Of a DNA stretch of 64,000 nucleotides, positions 16,411-24,967 are shown one piece after another. Origin of the DNA: Blastococcus sp. DSM 46786 (GTDB lineage: Bacteria; Actinomycetota; Actinomycetes; Mycobacteriales; Geodermatophilaceae); contig NZ_FOAO01000009.1 in assembly GCF_900109665.1 (NCBI RefSeq), forward strand, positions 62,001 through 126,000, written 5' to 3'. Within the stretch, counting starts at the first letter, position 1. Each line of letters starts with the position of its first letter. Position numbers and translations under genes: made by a program. The notes under the pieces are model-generated. The model was given only the letters and a program-made list of their open reading frames with translations, was not told the origin of the DNA and ran no database searches.

Positions 16411-17240
16411 CCGCCGCAGTGCGCCCGCTCGCCCACCGGACGCGGGGCCGCGCACTCGTCGTCCTGCTGGCGCTGCTGGTCGCCGCCGTGGCGGCGGTCG
16501 TCCTCGCCGGCCCGGCCACGGCCGCCCCGACAGCCCCCACCGCACCGACGGCTCCCACGGCCCCCGAGGTCGGCGGGGCCGTGGACATCTCCATCGGGAA
16601 CGGCTCCCCCAGCAGCTCGATCACGCTGATCCTCGCGATCACGGTGCTCTCGGTCGCGCCGTCGGTGCTCCTGCTGGCCACCTCGTTCACCAAGATCATC
16701 GTGGTGCTCGGCCTGACCCGGAACGCGCTCGGAATGGCGACGTCGCCGCCGAACCAGGTGCTCACCGGGATCGCCCTGTTCCTCACGCTCTTCGTGATGG
16801 GGCCCGTCTTCTCCGACATCAACGAGCTCGCCGTCCAGCCCTACATGGACGGCGCGATGAGCGTCTCGCAGGCCTACGACGCCGGCGTGGTGCCGCTGCG
16901 CGAGTTCCTCCTCGCCAACACCCGCGAGGACGAGCTGAAGCTGATGGTGGGCCTCTCCGGCGAGGAGGCTCCCGCCGACGCCGCCTCGGTGAGCATGACG
17001 ACGCTGATCCCGGCGTTCGTCCTGTCGGAGCTGAAGAGCGCGTTCATCATCGGGATGGTCATCTTCATCCCATTCCTCGTGCTGGACATGCTCGTCAGCG
17101 CGGCGCTCATGTCGCTCGGCATGATGATGGTCCCGCCGACCATCGTGTCGCTGCCCTTCAAGCTGCTGCTCTTCGTCGTCGTCGATGGCTGGGCGCTGAT
17201 CACCACCGCGCTGGTGGGTTCCTACGGGGGGGCGGGGTAG
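16407..17240 (+). CDS. fliP: Flagellar export gate protein FliP
   Basis: Pore-forming core of the type III export gate. The 277 residues begin with a cleavable-type signal region (ALVVLLALLVAAVAAVVLAG) and a TAPTAPTAPTAP repeat, then the FliP core: SITLILAITVLSVAPSVLLL, TSFTKIIVVLGLTRNALG, the PNQVLTGIALFLTLFVMGP segment and ALMSLGMMMVPPTIVSLPFK. ATG overlaps fliO. A 82-base spacer before fliQ breaks the usual tight fliP-fliQ linkage. Confidence 0.96.
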   Translation: MTAAVRPLAHRTRGRALVVLLALLVAAVAAVVLAGPATAAPTAPTAPTAPTAPEVGGAVDISIGNGSPSSSITLILAITVLSVAPSVLLLATSFTKIIVVLGLTRNALGMATSPPNQVLTGIALFLTLFVMGPVFSDINELAVQPYMDGAMSVSQAYDAGVVPLREFLLANTREDELKLMVGLSGEEAPADAASVSMTTLIPAFVLSELKSAFIIGMVIFIPFLVLDMLVSAALMSLGMMMVPPTIVSLPFKLLLFVVVDGWALITTALVGSYGGAG

Positions 17241-17322
17241 CGATGAGCGACGCGAAGACGACGCCCGAGCGAGCATCGCAGCGAGGAACGAGCGAGGAGC
17301 GGAACGAGGACGGAGTCGAGCC
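17241..17322. other. 82-base GAGCGAG-rich spacer between fliP and fliQ
   Basis: The spacer is purine-rich on the + strand with repeated GAGCGAG, GAGCGAGGAGCGG and GCGAGGAACGAG motifs and ends just before the fliQ ATG, supplying its ribosome-binding purines (GACGGAGTCGAGCC). It includes an ATGAGCGACGC at 17243 that is nearly identical to the fliQ start ATGAGCGACGCC at 17323, so the spacer may be a duplication around the fliQ start. Confidence 0.5.
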
Positions 17323-17598
17323 ATGAGCGACGCCGACGTCACCGAGATCGCCGCGCAGACCATGCTGGTCGCCGCGAAGGTCGCCGCTCCCATCCTGCTG
17401 ACCGCGCTGCTGGTCGGCTTCCTGATCTCGCTGTTCCAGGCGGCCACCCAGATCCAGGAGCCGACGCTCTCCTTCGTCCCGAAGATGATCGCCGTCTCCA
17501 TCGCCCTGCTGGTGACCGGGAACTGGGTGCTCTCCGAACTGGTCAGCTTCACCCACACCCTCTTCGACCAGCTGCCGGCACTGCTCGACCGGACGTAG
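17323..17598 (+). CDS. fliQ: Flagellar export gate protein FliQ
   Basis: Small two-helix subunit of the export gate. The 91 residues have two long hydrophobic segments (AAKVAAPILLTALLVGFLIS and MIAVSIALLVTGNWVLSELV) around the family signature LFQAATQIQEPTLSFVPK. Normal family length. fliR follows 5 bases after the stop. Confidence 0.95.
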   Translation: MSDADVTEIAAQTMLVAAKVAAPILLTALLVGFLISLFQAATQIQEPTLSFVPKMIAVSIALLVTGNWVLSELVSFTHTLFDQLPALLDRT

Positions 17599-17603
17599 CC
17601 GGC

Positions 17604-18368
17604 ATGGACCTCTCGGTCCCGGCGGTCACGCTCGCGGCCCTGCTCCTCGGCACGGCGCGGGCCGCCGGCTTCGTCCTGCTCGCCCCGCCGTTCAACTCGC
17701 GGGTGATCCCCGCCCCGGTGAAGGGCGCGCTCGCCCTGGCCCTCGCGGTGCTGCTGTCCACCCAGATCGCGCCCACCCTGCCCGAGCCGACGGCGGGCTT
17801 CCTGCTGGTCACCGCCGTCACCGAGGTCGTCATCGGTGCGGCACTGGGCTTCGTCGTCCAGGTGCTGTTCACGGCGGTGCAGATGGCCGGGGACATCCTC
17901 GACGTCGCCGGCGGCTTCTCGCTGCAGCCGGGCTACGACCCGATGGCGATGACCCAGAACAGCTCCCTGGGCAAGCTGCACTACTTGCTGGCGACGACCC
18001 TGCTGTTCACCAGCGGCGGGCACCTGCTGATGGTGAAGGGCTTCGCGACCTCTTACGAGGGGCTGCCGGTCGGTGGCGACGTGCCCACCGACCAGATCGC
18101 GGCGGTGCTGATCACCGCCTTCTCCATGATGTTCCTGGCCGCGCTGCAGATCGCCGGGCCGATGGTGGCGGTGCTGCTGCTCGCCGACGTGGCGCTGGCC
18201 CTGCTGAGCCGGGCCGCCCCCGCGCTCAACGTCTTCTCGCTGGGCTTCCCGGTGAAGATCATGCTCACGCTGGCGATGCTGGGGCTGACCTTCCCCCTGC
18301 TGCCCTCCGCCCTCGACCAGCTGCTCGAGCACGGCGCCCGCGCCATGACCTCGCTGCGCGGCGGCTGA
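17604..18368 (+). CDS. fliR: Flagellar export gate protein FliR
   Basis: Membrane protein that completes the FliP-FliQ-FliR gate. The 254 residues have about six hydrophobic segments, with the family region APPFNSRVIPAPVKGALALA and the DILDVAGGFSLQPGYDPM segment followed by the conserved pattern seen in FliR (NLFMILL-like ALNVFSLGFPVKIMLTLAML). ATG 17604 is the only sensible start and leaves a 5-base gap after fliQ. Confidence 0.95.
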   Translation: MDLSVPAVTLAALLLGTARAAGFVLLAPPFNSRVIPAPVKGALALALAVLLSTQIAPTLPEPTAGFLLVTAVTEVVIGAALGFVVQVLFTAVQMAGDILDVAGGFSLQPGYDPMAMTQNSSLGKLHYLLATTLLFTSGGHLLMVKGFATSYEGLPVGGDVPTDQIAAVLITAFSMMFLAALQIAGPMVAVLLLADVALALLSRAAPALNVFSLGFPVKIMLTLAMLGLTFPLLPSALDQLLEHGARAMTSLRGG

Positions 18369-18379
18369 GGGGGTGACGC

Positions 18380-19528
18380 ATGGCCAAGGACGGACCGGGT
18401 GGTGAGAAGACCGAGAAGCCCACTCCCCAGCGCCTCAAGAAGGCGCGCAAGGAGGGGCAGATCCCCCGGACCCAGGAGCTGGGGACCTGGCTGGGGGTGG
18501 CGGCGGCGAGCTTCCTGCTGCCGGTGCTCGCGGGCAAGGCGTTCGACGTGGTGCGGCAGCTGTTCGTGCACGTCGGGACGGTGGTCAGCAACCCCGAGGT
18601 CACCACGGTCACCGCGCTGCTCGGCACGGCGCTGATCGCTTTCCTGACGACGCTGCTGCCGACCGCGATCGCGCTCATGCTCGTCGGCGTGGCCTCGTCC
18701 GCGTCCCAGGGCGGGGTGCACGTGACGACCAAGCCGATGCAGCCCAAGCTGAAGAAGTTCAACCCGTTGCCCGGTATGAAGCGCATGTTCGGCACCCAGG
18801 GCATCTGGGAGACGTCCAAGGCGCTGATCAAGACCGCGGCGCTGGGCACGGTCGTCATCGTCACCAGCGAGCGGGCGCAGACGCTCGTGTCCGCCGCCGG
18901 CGCTCTGCCGCTCTCGGCCGTCGCGGCCATCTTCACCGACTCGGCCATCCTGATGTTCCGGGTCGTCGCGGTCACCGGTCTGGGCCTCGCCGTCGCCGAC
19001 TACGTCGTCGTCCGGGCGAAGATGATGAAGCAGCTCAAGATGAGCAAGTACGAGATCCAGCAGGAGCACAAGCAGGCCGAGGGCGACCCGTACATGAAGG
19101 CGCACCGCCGCGGCGTGCAGATGGCGATGTCGCGGAACCGGATGATGGCCGAGGTGGCCGACGCCGACGTCCTGCTGGTGAACCCGACCCACGTCGCCGT
19201 CGCGCTGAAGTACGACGCCGCCAAGGGGGCGCCGCGCGTGGTGGCGAAGGGCGCCGGCGAGGTCGCGACGAAGCTGCGCCAGCGGGCCACCGAGGCGCGG
19301 GTCCCGCTGGTGCAGGACATCCCGCTCGCCCGCGCGCTGCACACCTCCTGCGAGCTCGGTCAGGAGGTGCCGCCGCAGCTGTTCACGGCGGTCGCCCGCG
19401 TGCTGGCCTTCGTCATGCACCTGGGGGCGCGGGGCGTGCGGGGCGGCTTCCACCGGCCCGGGTTCGAGGCGCCCGACGTCACGGACCTGCCCAAGGCCGG
19501 CCGGCGGCGTCCCGCCGTCGCCGCCTGA
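18380..19528 (+). CDS. flhB: Flagellar export switch protein FlhB
   Basis: Export gate component that switches substrate specificity from hook to filament. The 382 residues open with the GEKTEKPTPQRLKKARKEGQ motif, have four membrane segments (about 30-215) and a cytoplasmic domain with the autocleavage site NPTH (Asn268-Pro269-Thr270-His271) in LLVNPTHVAVALKYD. Last gene of the fliM-flhB unit; a 17-bp palindrome and a hairpin follow. Confidence 0.97.
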   Translation: MAKDGPGGEKTEKPTPQRLKKARKEGQIPRTQELGTWLGVAAASFLLPVLAGKAFDVVRQLFVHVGTVVSNPEVTTVTALLGTALIAFLTTLLPTAIALMLVGVASSASQGGVHVTTKPMQPKLKKFNPLPGMKRMFGTQGIWETSKALIKTAALGTVVIVTSERAQTLVSAAGALPLSAVAAIFTDSAILMFRVVAVTGLGLAVADYVVVRAKMMKQLKMSKYEIQQEHKQAEGDPYMKAHRRGVQMAMSRNRMMAEVADADVLLVNPTHVAVALKYDAAKGAPRVVAKGAGEVATKLRQRATEARVPLVQDIPLARALHTSCELGQEVPPQLFTAVARVLAFVMHLGARGVRGGFHRPGFEAPDVTDLPKAGRRRPAVAA

Positions 19529-19538
19529 GCGCGTTGAT

Positions 19539-19555
19539 GATCAGGTCACCTGATC
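19539..19555. repeat. 17-bp palindrome, copy 1
   Basis: GATCAGGTCACCTGATC (8-base arms around one central base) begins 10 bases after the flhB stop. The identical 17-mer occurs at 40418-40434. In both places it lies next to a hairpin made from a TGAG-rich GGAC motif at the end of a transcription unit. Confidence 0.75.
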
Positions 19556-19560
19556 GTTCC

Positions 19561-19596
19561 GGGTCCTGGCTCACCGTCGACCGTGAGCCAGGACCC
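19561..19596 (+). terminator. Hairpin after flhB
   Basis: A 14-bp perfect stem GGGTCCTGGCTCAC (19561-19574) / GTGAGCCAGGACCC (19583-19596). A third copy of the GGTGAGCCAGGAC arm follows at about 19601-19614, so the region could form alternative pairings. Likely terminator for the fliM-flhB unit. Confidence 0.6.
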
Positions 19597-19631
19597 GCCA
19601 CGGTGAGCCAGGACAGGCGTTCCCGGCGCGG

Positions 19632-19659
19632 TACCGGGTGTCCGTCGGCCTGCCGATGA
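19632..19659 (+). promoter_or_regulatory. Weak candidate sigma-28 promoter before flhA
   Basis: GCCGATGA at 19652-19659 lies 46 bases before the chosen flhA start, downstream of the flhB hairpin. The -35 slot reads TACC (19632-19635) rather than TCAN, so this is the weakest of the set. Confidence 0.3.
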
Positions 19660-19704
19660 GGGAGGGGTGAGCCAGCGTCCCTCGTGCGAGCCCGGAGCGG
19701 GCGA

Positions 19705-21750
19705 GTGAAAGGCCTGGGCAAGGCCGCCGTCCCGATCGGCGTCGTCGCCATCGTGCTCATGCTGGTGGTGCCGCTGCCCGCCGGGATGATGGACATGCTC
19801 ATCGGGCTGAACCTGGCGATCTCCCTGCTGGTGCTGCTGGTCGCGATGCAGATCAGGAAGCCGCTGGACTTCGCGGTCTTCCCCTCGCTCCTGCTCATCG
19901 CGACGCTCTTCCGCCTCGCCCTCAACGTCTCCTCGACGCGGCTGGTGCTCACCGACGGCTACGCCGGCAAGGTGATCGAGGCCTTCGGCCACATCGTCAT
20001 CGGCGGCTCGCTGATCGTCGGCCTGGTCATCTTCCTGATCCTCACCATCGTGCAGTTCGTGGTGATCACCAACGGTGCCGGCCGCGTGGCCGAGGTCGGC
20101 GCCCGCTTCACCCTCGACGCCATGCCCGGCAAGCAGATGGCGATCGACGCCGACCTCAACGCCGGGCTGATCAACGAGGCGCAGGCCCGCAAGCGGCGGC
20201 ACGAGGTCACCGCCGAGGCCGACTTCTACGGCTCGATGGACGGCGCCTCGAAGTTCGTGAAGGGCGACGCCATCGCCGGCATCGTCGTCACCCTGGTGAA
20301 CCTCATCGGTGGCTTCGCCATCGGCATGATGCAGCGCGGGATGGCGCCGGCCGAGGCGGTGAGCACCTACTCGCTGCTCACCGTCGGCGACGGGCTCGTC
20401 TCGATGATCCCGGCGCTGCTGATGTCCACCGCGACCGGCATCATCGTGACCCGCTCGGCCACCGAGGGCGACATGGGCACCGACCTGATCGCCCAGCTCG
20501 GTCGCTTCCGCCAGCCGGTCCGCATCGCCGGCGGCGCGGCGCTGGCGCTGTGCCTCATCCCCGGCCTGCCCAAGCTGCCCTTCCTGCTCGTCGGCGTCGC
20601 CTTCCTCGTCATGGCCAGCCGGATGACGGAGCCGGAGGAGGTCGACGAGGAGGCCGAGGCCGCCGCGGCCGCCGCCGAGCTCGAACCGGCCCCCGACTCG
20701 CCCGAGGCGATCGCGGAGAAGATGCGCGTCGACCCGCTCGAGCTCGAGGTGGCGTTCGACCTGGTCGACCTGGTCGACACCGCCCGCGGCGGCGACCTGC
20801 TGGACCGGGTCAAGGCCCTGCGGCGGAAGGTCGCCATGGAGACCGGGTTGGTCATCCCGCTGGTGCGCACCCGCGACAACCTCGACCTGCCCTCCTCGCA
20901 GTACGTCATCTGGCTCAACGGCGTGCCGGTCGCCAAGGGCAGCTCACCCGCCGGCACCGTCCTGGCCATCGGCGACGCGCTCGACGGCCTGCCCGGCAAG
21001 CCCACCCGCGAGCCGGTGTTCGGGCTGGCCGCCAAGTGGGTGCCCGCGGAGCTGCAGCGGGCCGCCGAGATGGCGGGGGCCACCGTGGTCGACCGCTCGT
21101 CGGTCATCACCACGCACCTGGCCGAGGTCGTCCGGCAGAACGCCGCGGACCTGCTCGGGCGCGAGGACGTCCGCCTGCTCGTGGAGATGGTGCGCCGCTC
21201 CCACCCCGTCGTCGTCGAGGAGCTGACGCCCGCACTGCTCACGCTGGGAGAGGTGCAACGCGTGTTGCACGCGTTGCTCGCCGAGGGTGTGTCGATCCGG
21301 GACCTGGTCCGCATCTTCGAGGCACTCTCTGTGCGTGCCAAGCACTCGTCCGAACTCGACGGACTCGTCGAGGCGGCCCGGACGGCGCTGGGCTCGGCGA
21401 TCAGCCAGCCCTACGTCACGCCGGACGAGCGCCTGCACGTGTTCACGCTGGAGCCGGGGTTCGAGCAGCGCCTGCTCGAGTCGGTCCGCCAGACCGAGAT
21501 GGGTGCCGTCCTGGCCCTCGACGCCGGCGCCGTGGACGCTCTCGTGCACGGCTGCAGCGGCATGCTCGAGGACGCCGAGCGGCAGGGCCTGTCCCCCGTC
21601 CTCGTCTGCTCGCCTCAGGTCCGTGCGGCGCTCGCGCGGCTGATGCGCCAGATCCTGCCCCGGCTGCCGGTCATCTCCTACGCGGAGGTGTCCCGGACGG
21701 CCCAGATCGAGTCGCTGGGAGTGGTGAGCGGTGCCGTTGCGATCCGTTGA
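19705..21750 (+). CDS. flhA: Flagellar export gate protein FlhA
   Basis: Largest export-gate protein, a nonameric ring that docks chaperone-substrate complexes and conducts protons. From GTG 19705 it is 681 residues: about eight membrane helices in the first 310 residues with the FHIPEP signature region (LLIATLFRLALNVSSTRLVL), then a large cytoplasmic domain containing VVIPLVRTRDNL-type sequence, a Lys/Pro linker and the C-terminal VISYAEV region. GTG 19705 gives the usual short N-terminus (KGLGKAAVPIGVV) and follows GGAGCGGG; GTG 19684 is an alternative. It overlaps the next gene by 20 bases. Confidence 0.96.
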   Translation: MKGLGKAAVPIGVVAIVLMLVVPLPAGMMDMLIGLNLAISLLVLLVAMQIRKPLDFAVFPSLLLIATLFRLALNVSSTRLVLTDGYAGKVIEAFGHIVIGGSLIVGLVIFLILTIVQFVVITNGAGRVAEVGARFTLDAMPGKQMAIDADLNAGLINEAQARKRRHEVTAEADFYGSMDGASKFVKGDAIAGIVVTLVNLIGGFAIGMMQRGMAPAEAVSTYSLLTVGDGLVSMIPALLMSTATGIIVTRSATEGDMGTDLIAQLGRFRQPVRIAGGAALALCLIPGLPKLPFLLVGVAFLVMASRMTEPEEVDEEAEAAAAAAELEPAPDSPEAIAEKMRVDPLELEVAFDLVDLVDTARGGDLLDRVKALRRKVAMETGLVIPLVRTRDNLDLPSSQYVIWLNGVPVAKGSSPAGTVLAIGDALDGLPGKPTREPVFGLAAKWVPAELQRAAEMAGATVVDRSSVITTHLAEVVRQNAADLLGREDVRLLVEMVRRSHPVVVEELTPALLTLGEVQRVLHALLAEGVSIRDLVRIFEALSVRAKHSSELDGLVEAARTALGSAISQPYVTPDERLHVFTLEPGFEQRLLESVRQTEMGAVLALDAGAVDALVHGCSGMLEDAERQGLSPVLVCSPQVRAALARLMRQILPRLPVISYAEVSRTAQIESLGVVSGAVAIR

Positions 21751-24700
21751 GGCCGCCTCGCGCGACGACGCGATCGCGGCCGCGCGCGAGCAGTTCGGGC
21801 CGCACGCCCGGGTCGTCGGGGTGCGCCGGGTCCGCTCGGGCGGCGTGCTGGGCTTCTTCGCCACCGAGCGCTACATCGCCGAGGTGGCGCCCGACCAGTT
21901 CGCGCGCCCCGGGGTCCCGTCGCCGTCGACCGGCCCCGCCCAGGCCACCCCCGTCGCCGCGTACGACTCCCCGCTGGCCGCGGCCGCCCCGGCGCGCGCC
22001 CGCGCGAGCGCACCCGCCCGCAACGGCGCTGCCGCCTGGGCCGCGGAGGCCGCTCGTCCGGCCCCGGCCGAACCGGCTGCCCGGCCGGCCACCCCGCGGA
22101 CCGGCGCGACCGCGGCATCCTGGTCGCCCGCGCCGGTGGCGCGCCTGGCCCGGGACGACGAGCGGATCGACGAGTTGGCCGGCCTGCTGGGCGGCGGCGC
22201 CCCCACCGCGACCGGCGGCTCCCCCGCCACGGCCGCGCCCGCGCCCGGCTACGGACGGTCCTCGGCTGCCCGCGCCACGTTCCCGAAGGCGACCCGGGAG
22301 CCCACGGCCACCCCGCGCCGCCAGCCCGCCGCTGCCCCGGCCCCGCCGGCGGAGCAGCCGGACGCCGGCGCCGCACCCTCGCCCTTCACCGCGGCGCTGG
22401 CGCGCATGGTCTCCGGGGACCGTGACGTGCGCCAGGCCGTCGACCACGCGCTGGCCCAGCCGGCGGAGCCCGTGCCGGCCGCACCGGCTCGCGACCCCTT
22501 CGCGGTCGCGCCCGCGCCGGCAGCCCGGCCGTCCCTGGCCGCGGCCATCCGTTCAGCAGATCCGTCGATGCGGTCGCAGGCCGTGCAGGAGGAGACCACG
22601 GTGAGAGAACAGGCCACCGCGCCGCCCTCCACGTCCACGTCCACGACCGGCGCCGAGGAGCTGCCCAGGTGGGCGGCTGCCCCGCAGGAGCCCGCCGCCC
22701 CGGCACCGTCCGCGCGGCAGGAGGAGATCGCCGAGGCACTGCGTGACGCCCTGGCCCAGGGGCACTCCGACGAGGCGCTCGCCGGCATCCTGCGCAAGAT
22801 GCTGGCCGGGGACTCACCGCGCGCGGCGCTGGCCGAGCCGGTCCTCCCTCTCGCGGTGATCGACGAGCCGGCCCTGCCCGTCCCGGTCCTGGACGAGCCG
22901 GGCCTGCCCGTCGGTGTGCTCGACGAGCCGGGCCTGCCCGTCGGTGTGCTCGACGAGCCGGGCCTGCCCGTCGGTGTGCTCGACGAGCCGGGCCTGCCCG
23001 TCGCGGTGCTCGACGAGCCGGCCCCCCGTACCGAGGTGCTGCCCGACGAGCCAGCACCCCCTGTCCCGGCGTTCGACGACGCCGCCCTGCCCGCCGCTGT
23101 GCTCGACGAGCCGGTCCGCGAGGAGGCCCGCCCGGCCGACGTGGCCGCCGACCCGAGCCTGCTCTTCGCTCCCACCGGTGCGCACGCCCCGGTGCTCGCG
23201 CCGGTACCGGTGACGCCGGAGCCGGTCGTCGAACCGGTCGTCGGCACGTCGTTCTCGCTGTTCGACGCCCCGGCCGCGCCCGCGCCGGTCCCCGCCGACC
23301 TCGGGTGGGGCGGCTCCGCCGGGGGCACCACGCTGTGGGGCGAGCCGGTGCCCGCTTTCCCGGCCGCCGACGACGCCCCCATCTGGGCCGATGTGCTGCT
23401 CGCGGCTCCGGCGCCGGTCGCCGACATCGCGGGCCCGGCCGAGGAGCTCCTGGCCGCGCCGCCGGTCGCCGACATCGCGGCCCCGGCCGAGCCCCTGGCC
23501 GCGGCACCCGCGGCGGACGAGCCCGTGGCGGAGGAGCCCCCGGCCGGAGCGCCCGTCGCCGAGGAGTCCGTGGTCGAGGACGCCGTGGTCGAGGACGCCG
23601 TGGCCGCGGAGACCGTCGTCCCGCAGCCGGTCGTCTTGCAGACCGCCCTCGAGCAGTCCGTGGCCGTGGAGGCCGAGGAGGCCGTGGCCGCGGAGACCGT
23701 CGCTCCGCAGCCGGTCGTCGCGGACGCCCCGATCGCGGACGCCCCGATCGCAGACGCCCCGATCGAGCAGGCCGACGTCGAGCAGGCGGACGTCGAGCAG
23801 GCGGGCGTGGAGCAGGCCGCCGTCGAGCAGACCGCCGCCGCCGACCTGGTCGAGGCCGCTCCGCTGCTGGCCCGGACCGCGAGCGACCCCGCGCCGCTCA
23901 GCATGTCGCTGGACGCCACCACCGTCATGCCGCGGATCTCCCTGCTGCCGCCGCTGTCCGGTGCGCGGGGTCGAGGGCTGCCGCCCGTGCCCCCGTCGTC
24001 GGGGCGCCCGGCGGTCCCGCCGTCGCGGTCGGCCGCCGCCGGCCCGCGTGCTGACGCCGCCCCCGAGACCCCGCAGGAGGAGAGCGCCCCGGCCGCGCCG
24101 GTCGCGCCCGTCGCCGGGCCGGTGACCCCTGCCGCCGCACCGGCGACCCGCACCCTGGCGACCGTCACGCGCCTGCCGGTGGCCCCCCTCATGGCCGGTG
24201 ACGACCACCCCGACATGCCCGAGCTCGAGGACGACGCCGCCGAGCCCGCCACCGACGTCCCGTCGGCACCGCGGACCGGCGCGGCTCCCGCCACCCCGCG
24301 GGAGGTCGTCGCCCGGCTGACCGAGCTCGGTGTGCCCCGTGAGCTGCTCGGCGAGGACGTCGTCGACCGGATCGAGGCCGACGGCACCTACGCGGCGCTC
24401 ACCCGGGCGCTGACCGAGCGGCTGCCCGAGGCGCCACGGCTGCCCACCGGCGCCGGCGAGGTGCTGTTCGTGGTGGGTCCGGGTGTCGAGACGCTCCGCG
24501 CCGCTCGGGCGCTGGCCGCCTCGCTGCGGCTGGACCCCGACCGCGTGCAGTGGGCGACGCGCGGCGATCTCGCCGGCCTCGCCCCCAAGGGCAGCCGGAT
24601 GACCACGATCGACGCCGCCATCGACCGCCGCCAGGAGGCCGCCGACGCGGGCACGCTGACCATCGTCGCCGTCGACGCCCCGCTGCGCAGCGACGTCTAC

Positions 24701-24967
24701 TGGATGTCGCAGATGCTGGCGATCTGGTCGCCGGTCGCGGTGTGGGCCGTCGTGGAGGCGACCCGCAAGCCCGAGGACCTCGAGCTCTGGCTCGACGGCC
24801 TCGCCCGCGTCGACGCCCTCGTCGTCCAGGACACCGACCTGAGCGCCGACCCGGCCGCGGTGCTGCAGCGGCTGACCGTGCCCGTGGCCCTCCTCGACGG
24901 CGTCCGCGCGACCCCGCACCGCTGGGCCTCGCTGCTCTGCGAGCGCCTGGACAGCCCGCAGGCATGA
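21731..24967 (+). CDS. FlhF-like protein, giant and with a degenerate GTPase domain
   Basis: Position after flhA and the N-terminal module (residues 1-55, SRDDAIAAAREQFGPHARVV) are those of FlhF, the SRP-type GTPase that places flagella. Residues 60-820 are Ala/Pro/Glu/Val-rich and probably disordered, with tandem repeats (LDEPGLPVGV units at 378-437). The C-terminal 240 residues (REVVARLTELGVPRELLGED onward) align by pattern with the FlhF N and G domains. However, the P-loop GPTGVGKTT is replaced by VVGPGVETLRAARAL and no DTAGR motif remains. GTP hydrolysis is therefore unlikely. At 1078 residues it is two to three times normal FlhF length. The GTG start lies inside flhA. Confidence 0.75.
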   Translation: MPLRSVEAASRDDAIAAAREQFGPHARVVGVRRVRSGGVLGFFATERYIAEVAPDQFARPGVPSPSTGPAQATPVAAYDSPLAAAAPARARASAPARNGAAAWAAEAARPAPAEPAARPATPRTGATAASWSPAPVARLARDDERIDELAGLLGGGAPTATGGSPATAAPAPGYGRSSAARATFPKATREPTATPRRQPAAAPAPPAEQPDAGAAPSPFTAALARMVSGDRDVRQAVDHALAQPAEPVPAAPARDPFAVAPAPAARPSLAAAIRSADPSMRSQAVQEETTVREQATAPPSTSTSTTGAEELPRWAAAPQEPAAPAPSARQEEIAEALRDALAQGHSDEALAGILRKMLAGDSPRAALAEPVLPLAVIDEPALPVPVLDEPGLPVGVLDEPGLPVGVLDEPGLPVGVLDEPGLPVAVLDEPAPRTEVLPDEPAPPVPAFDDAALPAAVLDEPVREEARPADVAADPSLLFAPTGAHAPVLAPVPVTPEPVVEPVVGTSFSLFDAPAAPAPVPADLGWGGSAGGTTLWGEPVPAFPAADDAPIWADVLLAAPAPVADIAGPAEELLAAPPVADIAAPAEPLAAAPAADEPVAEEPPAGAPVAEESVVEDAVVEDAVAAETVVPQPVVLQTALEQSVAVEAEEAVAAETVAPQPVVADAPIADAPIADAPIEQADVEQADVEQAGVEQAAVEQTAAADLVEAAPLLARTASDPAPLSMSLDATTVMPRISLLPPLSGARGRGLPPVPPSSGRPAVPPSRSAAAGPRADAAPETPQEESAPAAPVAPVAGPVTPAAAPATRTLATVTRLPVAPLMAGDDHPDMPELEDDAAEPATDVPSAPRTGAAPATPREVVARLTELGVPRELLGEDVVDRIEADGTYAALTRALTERLPEAPRLPTGAGEVLFVVGPGVETLRAARALAASLRLDPDRVQWATRGDLAGLAPKGSRMTTIDAAIDRRQEAADAGTLTIVAVDAPLRSDVYWMSQMLAIWSPVAVWAVVEATRKPEDLELWLDGLARVDALVVQDTDLSADPAAVLQRLTVPVALLDGVRATPHRWASLLCERLDSPQA
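22862..23041 (+). repeat. In-frame 30-bp tandem repeat in the FlhF-like gene
   Basis: Six 30-base units start at 22862 and recur every 30 bases; the three units from 22892 to 22981 are nearly identical and encode DEPGLPVGVL. Outer units have diverged. Shorter 15-base repeats lie further on, around 23730-23830 (ADAPI and VEQAD units). Unit number is likely to vary between strains. Confidence 0.9.

Noticed and set aside
22862-23041. Regular 30-bp repeats as a possible CRISPR array
   Set aside because: There are no unique spacers between units, the units are in frame inside a coding gene, and no cas genes are present.
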